Assembly: GCA_031551265.1 (NCBI GenBank)
Contig: JAVBNU010000021.1
Span: 1 to 38,420, forward strand
Direction of reading: 5' to 3'
DNA from: JAVBNU01 sp031551265
GTDB taxonomy: Bacteria; Cyanobacteriota; Vampirovibrionia; Gastranaerophilales; Gastranaerophilaceae
DNA: 38,420 bases
The position numbers and the translations under genes are program-made. Shown here in pieces: positions 1-8,976 of the stretch; the stretch's first letter is position 1, and the number at the start of each line of letters is the position of its first letter. A model generated the notes under the pieces. It had not been told where the DNA came from and searched no databases. It worked only from the letters and a program-made list of their open reading frames with translations.

Positions 1-1338
1 AATGTTGAGAATGCAGGGTGGGCCACTGCCCACCACAAAGAATCCAGCAACGACCGTGATATTATCGTTAACGGCACCCCTGCAAAAGATGTCGCGCTTG
101 AATTAGCAGAAAAATTCAACGCAAGCTATGTACCTTTAGATGAAGGAAATTGCATTTACCGCGTGGTTTTAGAGGATAAAGTAAACTACATAGATATAAC
201 TAGTCCGATTAATAATAATTTACAAGATGATATTTCAAGACGCGATTTCACCGTAAACGCGATTGTTTTTGATTTACAGAAAATGGAATTTATCGACTTA
301 TATAACGGCATCCACCATATAAAAGAGAAAAAAATAGTTGGTATTAGCGAGCAAAATTTTATTGACGACCCGCTGAGGCTATTGCGTGCATTTAGATTTC
401 AAGCGTCACTGGGTTTTGAGTTAGATAAAGATTTAATTAATATAATTAAAAATCATGCCGATTTAATCACAAAACCTGCGCCTGAGCGCGTAAATCTCGA
501 ATTAACAAAGCTTTTTGGGGGCAAAAACGCGTCTTACGCTTTAAAATGCATGGACGAATGCGGCATGCTCACAAAAATTTTACCCTGTATGAATGCCGTG
601 AAAACAATACCACCAAACCGCCACCATCACCTCAACTTGTTCGAACATAGTCTTGAGATTGTTCGACAAATTGAAATAATTTACGAAAATGCCTGTGATG
701 AAATTAGAGAACACTTGAATGCACAAAGTTTCGGGGAACATAGCAGACTTTCAATGCTAAAACTTGCAGCATTTTTGCATGATATTGGCAAGCCTGACAC
801 CTGGACAATTGAAGAAGATACAGGCAAACATCGTTTTATTAATCATGACAACTTGGGCGCAGACATGGCCAAGCCTGTTTTGAAAACGCTGAAATACTCA
901 AACAAACAAATTTCGTACGTGCAAAAGCTGATTAAATACCATATTTATCCTTCAGCGCTTGTTTCGGCGTCTGATTATTCGGAAAAAGCTATGATGCGAT
1001 TTTTTCGTAAAATGGAAGATGAAGTAATCGACTCGATTATACTCTCGCAAGCCGATAGGCTCTCAGCGCGTGGCATTGACGTTACTGAGGAGATGGTTGA
1101 GCGGAATATAAACGCCCTGAACACACTTTTGTGTACATATCTTGAGATTAAAGACACGCTTGAACCGCTGCCAAAACTAATTGACGGCAACGAAATTATG
1201 GAACTTCTAAATCTCTCCCCATCACCACAGCTTGGTGAAATAATCGACGCAATCAAAGAAGAGCAAATTTCAGGCAACATTTGTACAAAAGAAGACGCCA
1301 TAGAGTATATTTTAAATATGACTACTCATAACAAATAA
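1..1338 (+). CDS. cca: CCA-adding enzyme / tRNA nucleotidyltransferase with HD domain (5' partial)
   Basis: The frame is open from base 1, so the start lies outside the window. The product adds or repairs the 3' CCA end of tRNA. What is visible begins inside the nucleotidyltransferase head: the metal-binding DRD motif followed by IIV is encoded at about 67-81. The RNA-binding and neck part follows (IDDPLRLLRAFRF at about 361-399), then an HD phosphohydrolase domain with FEHS, FLHDIGKP, a second His in HDNLGADMAKP and the final Asp in SQADRLSA. The order matches bacterial CCA-adding or poly(A) polymerase family proteins carrying a C-terminal HD domain. The GG-x-VRD motif that should precede DRD is not seen; a palindromic repeat is translated there instead (13-40, listed separately). 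The family call is firm. Whether it adds CCA or only part of it cannot be told from sequence. Confidence 0.9.
   Translation, partial: NVENAGWATAHHKESSNDRDIIVNGTPAKDVALELAEKFNASYVPLDEGNCIYRVVLEDKVNYIDITSPINNNLQDDISRRDFTVNAIVFDLQKMEFIDLYNGIHHIKEKKIVGISEQNFIDDPLRLLRAFRFQASLGFELDKDLINIIKNHADLITKPAPERVNLELTKLFGGKNASYALKCMDECGMLTKILPCMNAVKTIPPNRHHHLNLFEHSLEIVRQIEIIYENACDEIREHLNAQSFGEHSRLSMLKLAAFLHDIGKPDTWTIEEDTGKHRFINHDNLGADMAKPVLKTLKYSNKQISYVQKLIKYHIYPSALVSASDYSEKAMMRFFRKMEDEVIDSIILSQADRLSARGIDVTEEMVERNINALNTLLCTYLEIKDTLEPLPKLIDGNEIMELLNLSPSPQLGEIIDAIKEEQISGNICTKEDAIEYILNMTTHNK
12..40 (+). repeat. Palindromic repeat translated inside the CCA-adding enzyme gene
   Basis: AGGGTGGGC and GCCCACC form the arms of a short palindrome ending in a CACAAAG tail. 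The same unit occurs between genes at 7810-7833 (GTAGGGC ... GCCCACC, then AAAAAG), 11766-11789 and, inverted, 1860-1885. Here it is read as part of the nucleotidyltransferase, giving AGWATAHHKE just before the DRD motif, without breaking the frame. Confidence 0.75.
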
Positions 1339-1340
1339 TA

Positions 1341-1480
1341 GCGCCTCCCCGGACATTAATCTTTTTGTGTACCATAAGGCGTTAATACACGGGGTCTCAT
1401 GGTTATGAGATACCGCACACTAACGTTTGATTTAAAGGGCAACTTTTATCGTTGCGGTACGGCGCGACGAAATAGCAAAT
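1341..1480 (+). ncRNA. Candidate structured RNA (four-helix junction)
   Basis: The gap after the cca stop can fold into a closed multibranch structure. The outer stem is GCGCC (1341-1345) with GGCGC (1461-1465). Arm one pairs CCCC (1347-1350) with GGGG (1391-1394), continued by GTGTA (1367-1371) with TACAC (1386-1390). Arm two pairs TCTCAT (1395-1400) with ATGAGA (1405-1410) around GGTT. Arm three pairs TACCGCA (1411-1417) with TGCGGTA (1453-1459). The helices abut each other, as in a cloverleaf. It matches no riboswitch, tmRNA, 6S or SRP RNA that I recognise. It could be a leader of the 1533 gene or a separate RNA; a T run begins at 1480, but that run is also part of an upstream element shared with three other genes. 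Confidence 0.45.
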
Positions 1481-1500
1481 TTTTTTTTGTTTGGTTTTTA
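1473..1500 (+). promoter_or_regulatory. Shared upstream element, copy 1 (before the 1533 gene)
   Basis: TAGCAAAT followed by a T run and GTTTGG (1489-1494), then TTTTTA. The last G lies 38 nt before the ATG at 1533. The same block precedes the genes starting at 21546, 24706 and 35435. It could be a promoter or a regulator site; this copy is the least regular downstream of GTTTGG. Confidence 0.5.
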
Positions 1501-1532
1501 TGTAATTAAGCAAAGTAAAAAAGGAATATAAT

Positions 1533-1841
1533 ATGCCTCAAATAAGAAACTTGTCATGCCGTGGTTTTACATATGCAGTGAATTGGTTTGCGTCAAAAGA
1601 CCCCGGAGCGCAAATGGTAATACGCAGAAACGGTGGTCAATTCCCAATGATGCCATATGATTTTATAAAGTTAATGCATCAAAAATACGGAAGCCCGATG
1701 CTTTTTACGCCAACCGGCGAACTCACCGAGAGAGGACATTCTGTGATTAAAGTGGAACTCAAAAAGATGGGCTTACCTGAAAACGCCAGCCTAAAAGATG
1801 TTGTACTCAAATTTCAAGAAATGTTTTTAATGCGCAATTGA
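1533..1841 (+). CDS. Orphan small protein, 102 aa
   Basis: I do not recognise this protein. It begins MPQIRNLSCRGF and has no signal peptide or membrane segment. It is basic in the middle (IRRNGGQ) and ends in a likely helix (LKDVVLKFQEMFLMRN). The ATG follows a good ribosome site (AAAAAAGGAATATAAT). It stands alone between a candidate structured RNA (1341-1480) and a palindromic repeat (1860-1885). Its upstream element is the one found before the two giant sigma-like genes and the 35435 gene, so it may belong to the same regulon. Function unknown. Codon use and spacing suggest a real gene. Confidence 0.7.
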   Translation: MPQIRNLSCRGFTYAVNWFASKDPGAQMVIRRNGGQFPMMPYDFIKLMHQKYGSPMLFTPTGELTERGHSVIKVELKKMGLPENASLKDVVLKFQEMFLMRN

Positions 1842-1859
1842 ATTATTTTTGCCTTAATG

Positions 1860-1885
1860 TTGGTGGGCTGGTGAGCCCCCCCCTA
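1860..1885. repeat. Palindromic repeat (GTGGGC family)
   Basis: GGTGGGCTGGTGAGCCC followed by a C run and TAC: the inverted form of the TAGGGTGGGC ... GCCCACC unit. It lies between the converging ends of the 1533 gene and purA. Confidence 0.7.
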
Positions 1886-1912
1886 CTTTAACGTATAATG
1901 ATTTACCGCAAA

Positions 1913-3196
1913 CTACATCAAAATAGTTTCGTCTCGGTCAGGGCCAACACTCACGTGAGAAACAGGAATACCGATTAATTCTTCAATTCTTTTGATATAA
2001 ATTTGTGCGTTATGAGGCAAGTCTTTGAACTCTCTAACAGCCGTTATATTACTGTGCCATCCGTCAAATGTCTCATAAACTGGCTCTAAGTGCTGATGCA
2101 CATTAATATTGGTTGGGTAATATTCGTATATTTTACCATTGCGCTTGTCTTTGTAGGCTTTGCAAAGTTTGATTTGGTCGAATGTGTCGAACACATCAAG
2201 TTTAGTAATCGCCATAGATGTTAAGCCACTGACCTGCGCTGCATAGCGAGCAACAACAGCATCAAACCAGCCGCATCTGCGCGGACGACCTGTTGTTGTG
2301 CCAAATTCATTGCCAATAGTCTGAATACGTTTGCCTTCAATATCGTTTAACTCAGTAGGGAAGGGGCCTTCGCCTACACGTGTTACGTAAGCTTTTGAAA
2401 TACCAATAACACTGTTTATGTGGTTCGCGCCAAAACCTGTTCCTGTCACAGCCCCGCCCGCTATCGGATTTGAGCTTGTGACAAACGGGTATGTACCCCA
2501 GTCGATATCTAACATTACACCTTGTGCGCCTTCAAATAAGATTTTTTTCTTACTTTTAGCTATTTTGGCATATTCTTCCTGCCAATCCTCAAAAATATAA
2601 GGTTTCATAATTTTTGCGGCTTCTTTGCAGTATTTCATTATCTCATCTTTTGAGTATGTTTTTGATTTATAAACTTCTTTCAAAATGGCGTTTTTAATCG
2701 GCAGTATCGCATCAATACGTTTTGACAAAAAATCTTCGTCATATAAATCCTGAACTTTTATGCCACAGCGTCCAACTTTATCTGCATAAGTCGGCCCAAT
2801 ACCTTTTTTAGTTGTACCGATTTTGATTTCAGAAGTGCTGCCACTCTCGCTGATTCCATCAATATCAATATGATAAGGCATGGTAACAGAAGCCAGAGGA
2901 TGAATTCTCAAATTTTTCAGCGACACGCCTTCTTTTACAAGGTGATTAATCTCATCCAGAAGCGCCTCGGGATAAATTACGGTACCTGCTCCGATTATGC
3001 AAGTTTTGTTTTTGTATAAAATACCTGAGGGTATCAAGTGAAACTTATAAGTTTTGCCGTCAAAAACAACTGTATGACCGGCATTGCAGCCACCCTGCCA
3101 TCTGACAATTACATCAGCATCTGCCGCAAGCATGTCTGTAATCTTTGCTTTGCCCTCGTCTCCCCATTGAGCCCCAACGATAACTGTATTTTTCAC
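1913..3196 (-). CDS. purA: Adenylosuccinate synthetase
   Basis: This enzyme joins IMP and aspartate using GTP, the first step from IMP to AMP, in the cytoplasm. At 427 residues it has the family's usual length. The N-terminal GAQWGDEGK carries the catalytic Asp, and GGCNAGHT carries the catalytic His. Later come IGTTKKGIGP, FEGAQG, the TSSNP loop, the GEGPFPTEL block, TTGRPRRCGW and the GTP-specificity TKLD. The start codon is GTG, reading MKNTVIVGAQ, with a weak GGGG upstream. The usual GDEGKGK loop reads GDEGKAK here, a mild variation. It is monocistronic and transcribed away from the atp cluster, with repeats on both sides. Confidence 0.97.
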   Translation of the reverse strand: MKNTVIVGAQWGDEGKAKITDMLAADADVIVRWQGGCNAGHTVVFDGKTYKFHLIPSGILYKNKTCIIGAGTVIYPEALLDEINHLVKEGVSLKNLRIHPLASVTMPYHIDIDGISESGSTSEIKIGTTKKGIGPTYADKVGRCGIKVQDLYDEDFLSKRIDAILPIKNAILKEVYKSKTYSKDEIMKYCKEAAKIMKPYIFEDWQEEYAKIAKSKKKILFEGAQGVMLDIDWGTYPFVTSSNPIAGGAVTGTGFGANHINSVIGISKAYVTRVGEGPFPTELNDIEGKRIQTIGNEFGTTTGRPRRCGWFDAVVARYAAQVSGLTSMAITKLDVFDTFDQIKLCKAYKDKRNGKIYEYYPTNINVHQHLEPVYETFDGWHSNITAVREFKDLPHNAQIYIKRIEELIGIPVSHVSVGPDRDETILM

Positions 3197-3307
3197 TTCA
3201 ATAACCCCGTATTTTTACTCACCAAGGTATACTATAAATCAAACAATTCCCAAAAGCTAGCCTTTAAATATTAGGTTGATGAGTTATGAAACAATTCTAT
3301 CGTCCTC

Positions 3308-3403
3308 GTCATTCCGCACTTGATGCGGGATCTGCCCAGCAAGGAGTATAATGCAAATATGGTAAGATCCCGGATATTTTGTATAACAAAATTCCGGGAT
3401 GAC
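3308..3403. repeat. MITE-like repeat with GTCATTCCG ends
   Basis: About 96 bp bounded by GTCATTCCG and CCGGGATGAC, with internal arms GCGGGATCT and AGATCCCGG. It lies in the 370-bp gene-free stretch between the divergent purA and atp genes. No gene is seen in that stretch; the remainder holds the hairpin at 3408-3446 and an atp promoter candidate. Confidence 0.65.
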
Positions 3404-3407
3404 ATTT

Positions 3408-3446
3408 AAAGCTATAGGTTGGGGTTTCACTCCAACCTATAGCTTT
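3408..3446. repeat. Long perfect hairpin (GGTTGGGG family)
   Basis: A 15-bp perfect stem, AAAGCTATAGGTTGG at 3408-3422 and its complement at 3432-3446, around a 9-nt loop. A shorter relative, GTTGGGG ... CCCCAAC, lies at 4442-4461 just before atpE. Confidence 0.75.
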
Positions 3447-3484
3447 AATTTTCCACGTCATGCTGAACTTATTAGATTAAGACT

Positions 3485-3515
3485 TTGCAATAATTAAAAT
3501 AAGTGCTATTATAAT
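3485..3515 (+). promoter_or_regulatory. Candidate promoter of the atp cluster
   Basis: TTGCAA (3485-3490) and TATAAT (3510-3515) are separated by 19 nt, about 50 nt before the atpB start. The -10 is a consensus hexamer; the spacing is longer than ideal. Confidence 0.45.
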
Positions 3516-3566
3516 GTATATAATTTATCATGAAGCTTTATACGACATATTGAAGATAGAGGAACA

Positions 3567-4283
3567 ATGGAGATACATGCAGGACAGCATTGGATAGTAC
3601 ACTTTGGTGGCATGTCTGTACATATGGATACATTACTCGTTATGTGGATTGTAATGATAGCTTTAGTCGTATTTTCGTTCTTTGCGACACGCAATTTATC
3701 TATCATCCCCGGTAGACTGCAAGGTTTGCTTGAAAGCATTATGTCATTCTTCTGGGATATGACAGATACAATAGGAAAAGATGGCAGAAAACATACGCCG
3801 CTTTTGGCTTCGTTGTTTTTGTTCATTTTAACTGCAAACTTAGCAGGACAAATCCCCTGGAGACTTTATCATTTGCACTCAGGTGAGTTAGCGTCGCCTA
3901 CGAACGATATTAACATGACTGCCGCAATGGCAATTATTGTTCTTATATACTATATAGGGGCAGGCGTAGTCAAAAAAGGGCCGAAGTATTTCTTGCATTA
4001 CTTTTCGCCTATGCCGATAATGGCGCCGTTAAATATTATGGAAGATATTATTCGCCCATTTTCGCTCGCAGTCCGACTTTTTGCCAATATTTTAGCCGGC
4101 GAGATTCTCGTTATGGTTATGCTCGGTCTTGGTACTGTTGTTTTTGCAAAAATGAAGTTCTTAGGAATGTTTTTCCCGCTTCCGTTTATGTTCTTTGAAG
4201 TATTCGTAGCGGTTATACAAGCATTAGTATTCACATTGCTGTCATCAGCGTATTTATCACTGGCGACGGCAGATAATCACTAA
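3567..4283 (+). CDS. atpB: ATP synthase F0 subunit a
   Basis: Integral membrane stator subunit that provides the proton half-channels against the c ring. It has 238 residues and several hydrophobic segments. The hallmark stretch RPFSLAVRLFANILAGE (163-179) contains the essential Arg at 170. The C-terminus QALVFTLLSSAYLSLA is also typical. The ATG follows AGAGGAACA. This is the first gene of a cluster in the cyanobacterial order a-c-b'-b-delta-alpha-gamma; no atpI-type gene precedes it. A 222-bp repeat-filled gap separates it from atpE. Confidence 0.96.
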   Translation: MEIHAGQHWIVHFGGMSVHMDTLLVMWIVMIALVVFSFFATRNLSIIPGRLQGLLESIMSFFWDMTDTIGKDGRKHTPLLASLFLFILTANLAGQIPWRLYHLHSGELASPTNDINMTAAMAIIVLIYYIGAGVVKKGPKYFLHYFSPMPIMAPLNIMEDIIRPFSLAVRLFANILAGEILVMVMLGLGTVVFAKMKFLGMFFPLPFMFFEVFVAVIQALVFTLLSSAYLSLATADNH

Positions 4284-4288
4284 AACTG

Positions 4289-4466
4289 TAGGGTGCGTCC
4301 CACGCACCGAAACAAAAAAACATTGACAATAAAATTAAAACACAGGAGAAGGGAATGTACCCCTCACCCCACCCTCTCCCGCACCGGGGAGAGGGAGTAG
4401 CAAATTGCAGGGTGCGTCCCATGCAGCGAAATCAAATGTAGGTTGGGGTTTCCACCCCAACAAAAT
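4289..4466. repeat. Cluster of palindromic repeats inside the atp operon (atpB-atpE gap)
   Basis: Four units lie in a row. GGTGCGT-CCC-ACGCACC is at 4292-4308. A unit reading GTACCCCTCACCCC ... CTCTCCCGCACCGGGG, then AGAGGGAG, is at about 4357-4396. A degenerate GGTGCGT copy is at 4411-4427. GTTGGGG-TTTCCA-CCCCAAC is at 4442-4461. The second unit is preceded by ACAGGAGAAGGGA and an ATG, giving a 28-codon reading frame that ends at the TAG at 4439. The atpE ribosome site AAAGGAGAAAATT follows the cluster. Confidence 0.8.
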
Positions 4467-4505
4467 AAAAAAATAAAAGACATTACATAAAAAAAGGAGA
4501 AAATT

Positions 4506-4739
4506 ATGGATCCAATTAGTTCAAAAATGTTAGCGATGGGCTTAGCAATAGGCTTAGGTGTTGCAGGTCCCGGTATTGGCTTAGGTTTAGCAGTAAAAGC
4601 TATGATTGAAGCTACTGCAAGACAACCTGAAGCAGAAGGCAAAATGAGCAAATATTTCTGGGCAGGCGCCGGTCTTATCGAAGCTTGCGCGATTTATGCT
4701 TTGTTCGTTGCGTTATTAATAGCATTCGGTATCAATTAG
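4506..4739 (+). CDS. atpE: ATP synthase F0 subunit c
   Basis: Ring-forming proteolipid of 77 residues with two membrane helices joined by the ARQPEAEGK loop (38-46). The ion-binding carboxylate is Glu59 in GLIEACAIYALF. The position that is Gln in sodium-binding rings is Leu26 here (GPGIGLGL), and Glu59 is followed by Ala rather than Ser or Thr. This points to proton rather than sodium coupling (inference from known c-ring ligands). It has a strong AAAGGAG site. The stop codon overlaps the ribosome site of the next gene. Confidence 0.96.
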   Translation: MDPISSKMLAMGLAIGLGVAGPGIGLGLAVKAMIEATARQPEAEGKMSKYFWAGAGLIEACAIYALFVALLIAFGIN

Positions 4740-4746
4740 GAGCGTT

Positions 4747-5226
4747 ATGTTAGAGTTTGATGCTACAATTTTCATAGCTATGATTAGCTTCGCGATATTC
4801 ATGATTTTAATGAATATTGTGTTGTACGAACCTATGCGAAAAATCGTTGAAAAACGCAAAAGTTTACTTGCACTCAACGATGATGAAATTGAATGCAACA
4901 AAAGCACAACTTCTTCTTTAATTGAAGAAAAAGATTGCAAACTCAACGACGCTCGTGTTGATATGCGAGGCATAATTTCAGACATCACAGACGAAGCCAA
5001 AAAGAAAAAAGCTGAAGTTATAAACAATGCCAATGCAAGTGCAGTACAACAACTCGATAATGCTAAAAAAGACCTTGATGACGAAGTTAAGGTTGTTAAA
5101 AGCGAACTCAAAGACGATGTTATCAACTTAGCACAAAGCATTTTAGGCAAAGTTACAGGACAAGAAATTGCAATTTCAGGTGTACCACCTGAAAAGCTGG
5201 ACGAGGTGCTGAATAATGGGGTTTAA
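4747..5226 (+). CDS. atpG: ATP synthase F0 subunit b' (first of two b-type subunits)
   Basis: Peripheral stalk subunit of 159 residues. One N-terminal membrane helix (about 6-28) ends in VLYEPMRKIVEKRK, the usual b-family motif. A long charged coiled coil follows to the C-terminus. Position between c and b, and the presence of two unlike b genes, is the arrangement of Cyanobacteria, chloroplasts and some photosynthetic Proteobacteria; this one would be b'. The ribosome site AGGAGCG begins in the atpE stop codon. The 3' end overlaps the next gene by 11 nt. Assigning b' versus b rests on gene order. The symbol follows cyanobacterial use and should not be confused with the gamma gene. Confidence 0.88.
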   Translation: MLEFDATIFIAMISFAIFMILMNIVLYEPMRKIVEKRKSLLALNDDEIECNKSTTSSLIEEKDCKLNDARVDMRGIISDITDEAKKKKAEVINNANASAVQQLDNAKKDLDDEVKVVKSELKDDVINLAQSILGKVTGQEIAISGVPPEKLDEVLNNGV

Positions 5227-5707
5227 TTTCGGTATTGAAAATATTATTCACGCTAACGCATTCAGCTTTGCAGCAATGGTCGGGATTTTTTACTTCCTTG
5301 GTAAAAAACTGAAACTTGGTGATGCAGTTGCAAGCATAAGCGTAAAAATTAAAGAAGCTGTTGATAATTCGGAAAAACGCAAGGCTGATTCTGCGACAGA
5401 TTTGCGAAGCGCGCAGGTTGATATGGAAAAACTGCCGCAACAAATTGACGAATTATGTCAGGAGGCAAGAAATACAGCGGCCGGGCTTTCTGAAAAAATT
5501 AAAGAAGAAGCAGAAAATAAAACTAAAATAATCGAAGAAAATACTAAAAAGACAATTGATTATGAAATCAAAACCACAAAAGATATTCTTTCAAAAGATG
5601 TGTCGAAAGCTTCGCTAAAAATTGCTCAAGACAATATGCAGCAGGTTTTAGACAAAGATGAAGCAATGCACAAAAGAATCATTGAAGAATGTATTGACGC
5701 AATTTAG
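5216..5707 (+). CDS. atpF: ATP synthase F0 subunit b (second b-type subunit)
   Basis: Peripheral stalk subunit of 163 residues. An N-terminal hydrophobic stretch (NAFSFAAMVGIFYFLGKKL, about 14-32) is followed by a long Lys/Glu-rich helix that would pair with b'. The C-terminal segment TTKDILSKDVSKASLKIAQD resembles the part that meets the delta subunit. The start lies within the end of the b' gene, so the two are probably translationally coupled, which suits a 1:1 heterodimer. Confidence 0.88.
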   Translation: MGFNFGIENIIHANAFSFAAMVGIFYFLGKKLKLGDAVASISVKIKEAVDNSEKRKADSATDLRSAQVDMEKLPQQIDELCQEARNTAAGLSEKIKEEAENKTKIIEENTKKTIDYEIKTTKDILSKDVSKASLKIAQDNMQQVLDKDEAMHKRIIEECIDAI

Positions 5708-5719
5708 AACAGGGTAAAA

Positions 5720-6274
5720 ATGACGACACAAATCGACAGTAAATTAATACCAATAGCAAAAAGATACACTAATGCTTTAGTGGAGCTGGCAAAGGCTGAC
5801 AATTCAGTTGAAAAAACTTTTGATGAACTGAAATCTGTCATGAGTGTTATTATCGCGTCGCCTGATTTGAGCGAGTTTTTGAGCCATCCGGCAATACCCG
5901 TTACCGACAAAAAAGATGTCATTCAACAAATATTCAAAACAGAGCTTAGCGAAAAAGTCTACAATCTTTTATACCTTTTGATTGATAAAAATCGCTTTAA
6001 TTTATTCCACGCAATTTTAGCAACTTACGAAAAAGCAATGGATGATTTAATAGGCGTTGCAAGAGTTTCTGTGACAACAGCCGTTGCAATGGATGACAAC
6101 TTAAAACAAAAACTCAAAAAGAAACTTGAAGACAAGTTTAACAAAAAAGATATCATTATTGATTATGAAATCGATAAAAGTATAATCGCAGGTTTGGTAA
6201 TAAAAATGGATGACAACGTAATCGATGCGAGTTTATTATCAAAATTTGAAAATATGAAAAAACAATTAGTATAG
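5720..6274 (+). CDS. atpH: ATP synthase F1 subunit delta
   Basis: A 184-residue subunit linking the peripheral stalk to the top of the alpha-beta hexamer. It begins with the typical helical domain (IAKRYTNALVELAKADNSVEK, split by the family pattern into A-x-RYA-like and ALxELA-like parts). It ends with the conserved domain IDKSIIAGLVIKMDDNVIDASLLSKFENMKKQL, matching the family's GG-hydrophobic-DGxVxDxS-xxxxL pattern. It follows b by 12 nt and precedes alpha by 11 nt. By symbol convention this is atpH in Escherichia coli and atpD in Cyanobacteria. Confidence 0.93.
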   Translation: MTTQIDSKLIPIAKRYTNALVELAKADNSVEKTFDELKSVMSVIIASPDLSEFLSHPAIPVTDKKDVIQQIFKTELSEKVYNLLYLLIDKNRFNLFHAILATYEKAMDDLIGVARVSVTTAVAMDDNLKQKLKKKLEDKFNKKDIIIDYEIDKSIIAGLVIKMDDNVIDASLLSKFENMKKQLV

Positions 6275-6285
6275 AGGATAAAAGT

Positions 6286-7803
<1,518 letters not shown>

Positions 7804-7809
7804 ATAATT

Positions 7810-8034
7810 GTAGGGCAAGCTATTGCCCACCAAAAAGAAAAACATTGACAACGAAATAAAATTGGATTGCCGCGCACCTTGCAGGTGCTCGCAATGACAA
7901 AAACACAAATTGTAGGGTGCGTCTCACGCACCAAACAATTTGACGATAACAGGAGATGGGAATGTACCCCTCACCCCAACCCTCTCCCGCACCGGGGAGA
8001 GGGAGCAAAAAACGTAGGGTGCGTCACACGCACC
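7810..8034. repeat. Cluster of palindromic repeats inside the atp operon (atpA-gamma gap)
   Basis: Five units lie in a row. GTAGGGC ... GCCCACC is at 7810-7833. GGATTGCCGCGC ... GCTCGCAATGAC is at about 7863-7898. GGTGCGT-CTC-ACGCACC is at 7916-7932. A unit reading GTACCCCTCACCCC ... CCGGGGAGAGGGAG is at 7964-8005, preceded by AACAGGAGATGGGAATG. GGTGCGT-CAC-ACGCACC is at 8018-8034, ending directly at the ribosome site of the gamma gene. The composition closely parallels the atpB-atpE gap. Confidence 0.8.
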
Positions 8035-8045
8035 AAAGGAAAAAA

Positions 8046-8969
8046 ATGGCTAACTTAAAAGATTTAAGAAATAGAATTTCAAGCATAAAAAACACGCAAA
8101 AAATAACGCGCGCGATGAAAATGGTTGCAGCCGCGAAAGTTAAGCGCAGTGAAAACGCGACCAAAGCGACGCGCCCGTTTACAAATGCTCTGAAAGATAT
8201 GTTCAAAAAGTTGATTGCGGCGCATGCTGACTACGATACAACGCATATTAAATACGAGGACAATATCAACAACTATCAGGCGCTTTTGGAAGAACGTGAA
8301 GTGAAAACTGTCGGGATTCTGGTTCTAACGTCAAATAAAGGGCTTGCAGGTGCGTATAATGCTAACTTAGTGCGCTTAACACTGCAAAAAATACAAGAGT
8401 ACAATGAAAAAGGTATTAAATGCAGAGTATTTGTTGTTGGTATGAAAGGCATTGCAGCTCTTAAACGCAAATCTGCCTCACTGGATTTTGAAATCGTTAA
8501 ATCCTACACTAAATTCCCGCAAGAGGTTACTTTCTCAATGTCACAAGTCGTTGCCGAAGATTTGGCTGATGAATATGTAGAAAAAACTATTGATAAAGTT
8601 GAAATTGTGACAACAACTTTCCGTAATATGATGTCTTACTCGGTTGAGAGCTGGCAGCTTTTGCCGGTCGAGGTGCCCGAAATGGAAGAGCATGAGCATC
8701 ATATTGATCCGTTGATGGAATTTGAGCCTGATGCTGACGCTGTTTTGCAGGAAATTATGCCGATGTATATTTCGAACTTGATTTATCAGGCGTTCTTAGA
8801 GGCTACAGCGAGCGAGCTTGCATCACGTATGATGGCAATGTCAGCCGCTACGAACAACGCAGAAGATATGATTACTCGACTGACGATTGACTATAATAAA
8901 GTACGTCAATTCGCGATTACTCAAGAGTTAATCGAAATCGTCAGCGGCGCTTCAGGCTTGAAAAAGTAA
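8046..8969 (+). CDS. atpC: ATP synthase F1 subunit gamma
   Basis: Central rotor shaft of 307 residues. The N-terminal helix MANLKDLRNRISSIKNTQKI followed by TRAMKMVAAAK, and the C-terminal ATNNAEDMITRLTIDYNKVRQ with ITQELIEIVSGA, are the two halves of the conserved coiled coil. A longer frame starts at 7956, but its extra 30 residues are a translated palindromic repeat (YPSPQPSPAPGRG). The ATG at 8046, with AAAGGAAAAAA upstream and the family's conserved N-terminus, is the right start. Naming follows cyanobacterial use (atpC); Escherichia coli calls it atpG. Last gene of the cluster. Confidence 0.96.
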   Translation: MANLKDLRNRISSIKNTQKITRAMKMVAAAKVKRSENATKATRPFTNALKDMFKKLIAAHADYDTTHIKYEDNINNYQALLEEREVKTVGILVLTSNKGLAGAYNANLVRLTLQKIQEYNEKGIKCRVFVVGMKGIAALKRKSASLDFEIVKSYTKFPQEVTFSMSQVVAEDLADEYVEKTIDKVEIVTTTFRNMMSYSVESWQLLPVEVPEMEEHEHHIDPLMEFEPDADAVLQEIMPMYISNLIYQAFLEATASELASRMMAMSAATNNAEDMITRLTIDYNKVRQFAITQELIEIVSGASGLKK

Positions 8970-8976
8970 TAAATAT

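Noticed and set aside
1341..1480. Known riboswitch, T-box, tmRNA or 6S RNA
   Set aside because: None of the conserved sequence signatures of these families could be found, only the helices.
1480..1489. T run as a simple terminator of the structured RNA
   Set aside because: It lies 15 nt beyond the last stem and is part of an element shared with three other genes, so it was not listed as a terminator.
1913..3196. Inactive PurA because the first His of GGHNAGHT is Cys
   Set aside because: The catalytic His is the second one (NAGH), which is present; the first position varies in the family.
4289..4466. CRISPR array
   Set aside because: Units are short palindromes of several families with irregular spacing, not one direct repeat with unique spacers of fixed length.
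7956..8045. N-terminal extension of the gamma subunit from an ATG at 7956
   Set aside because: The extra residues are translated palindromic repeat, and the conserved N-terminus with its own ribosome site starts at 8046.
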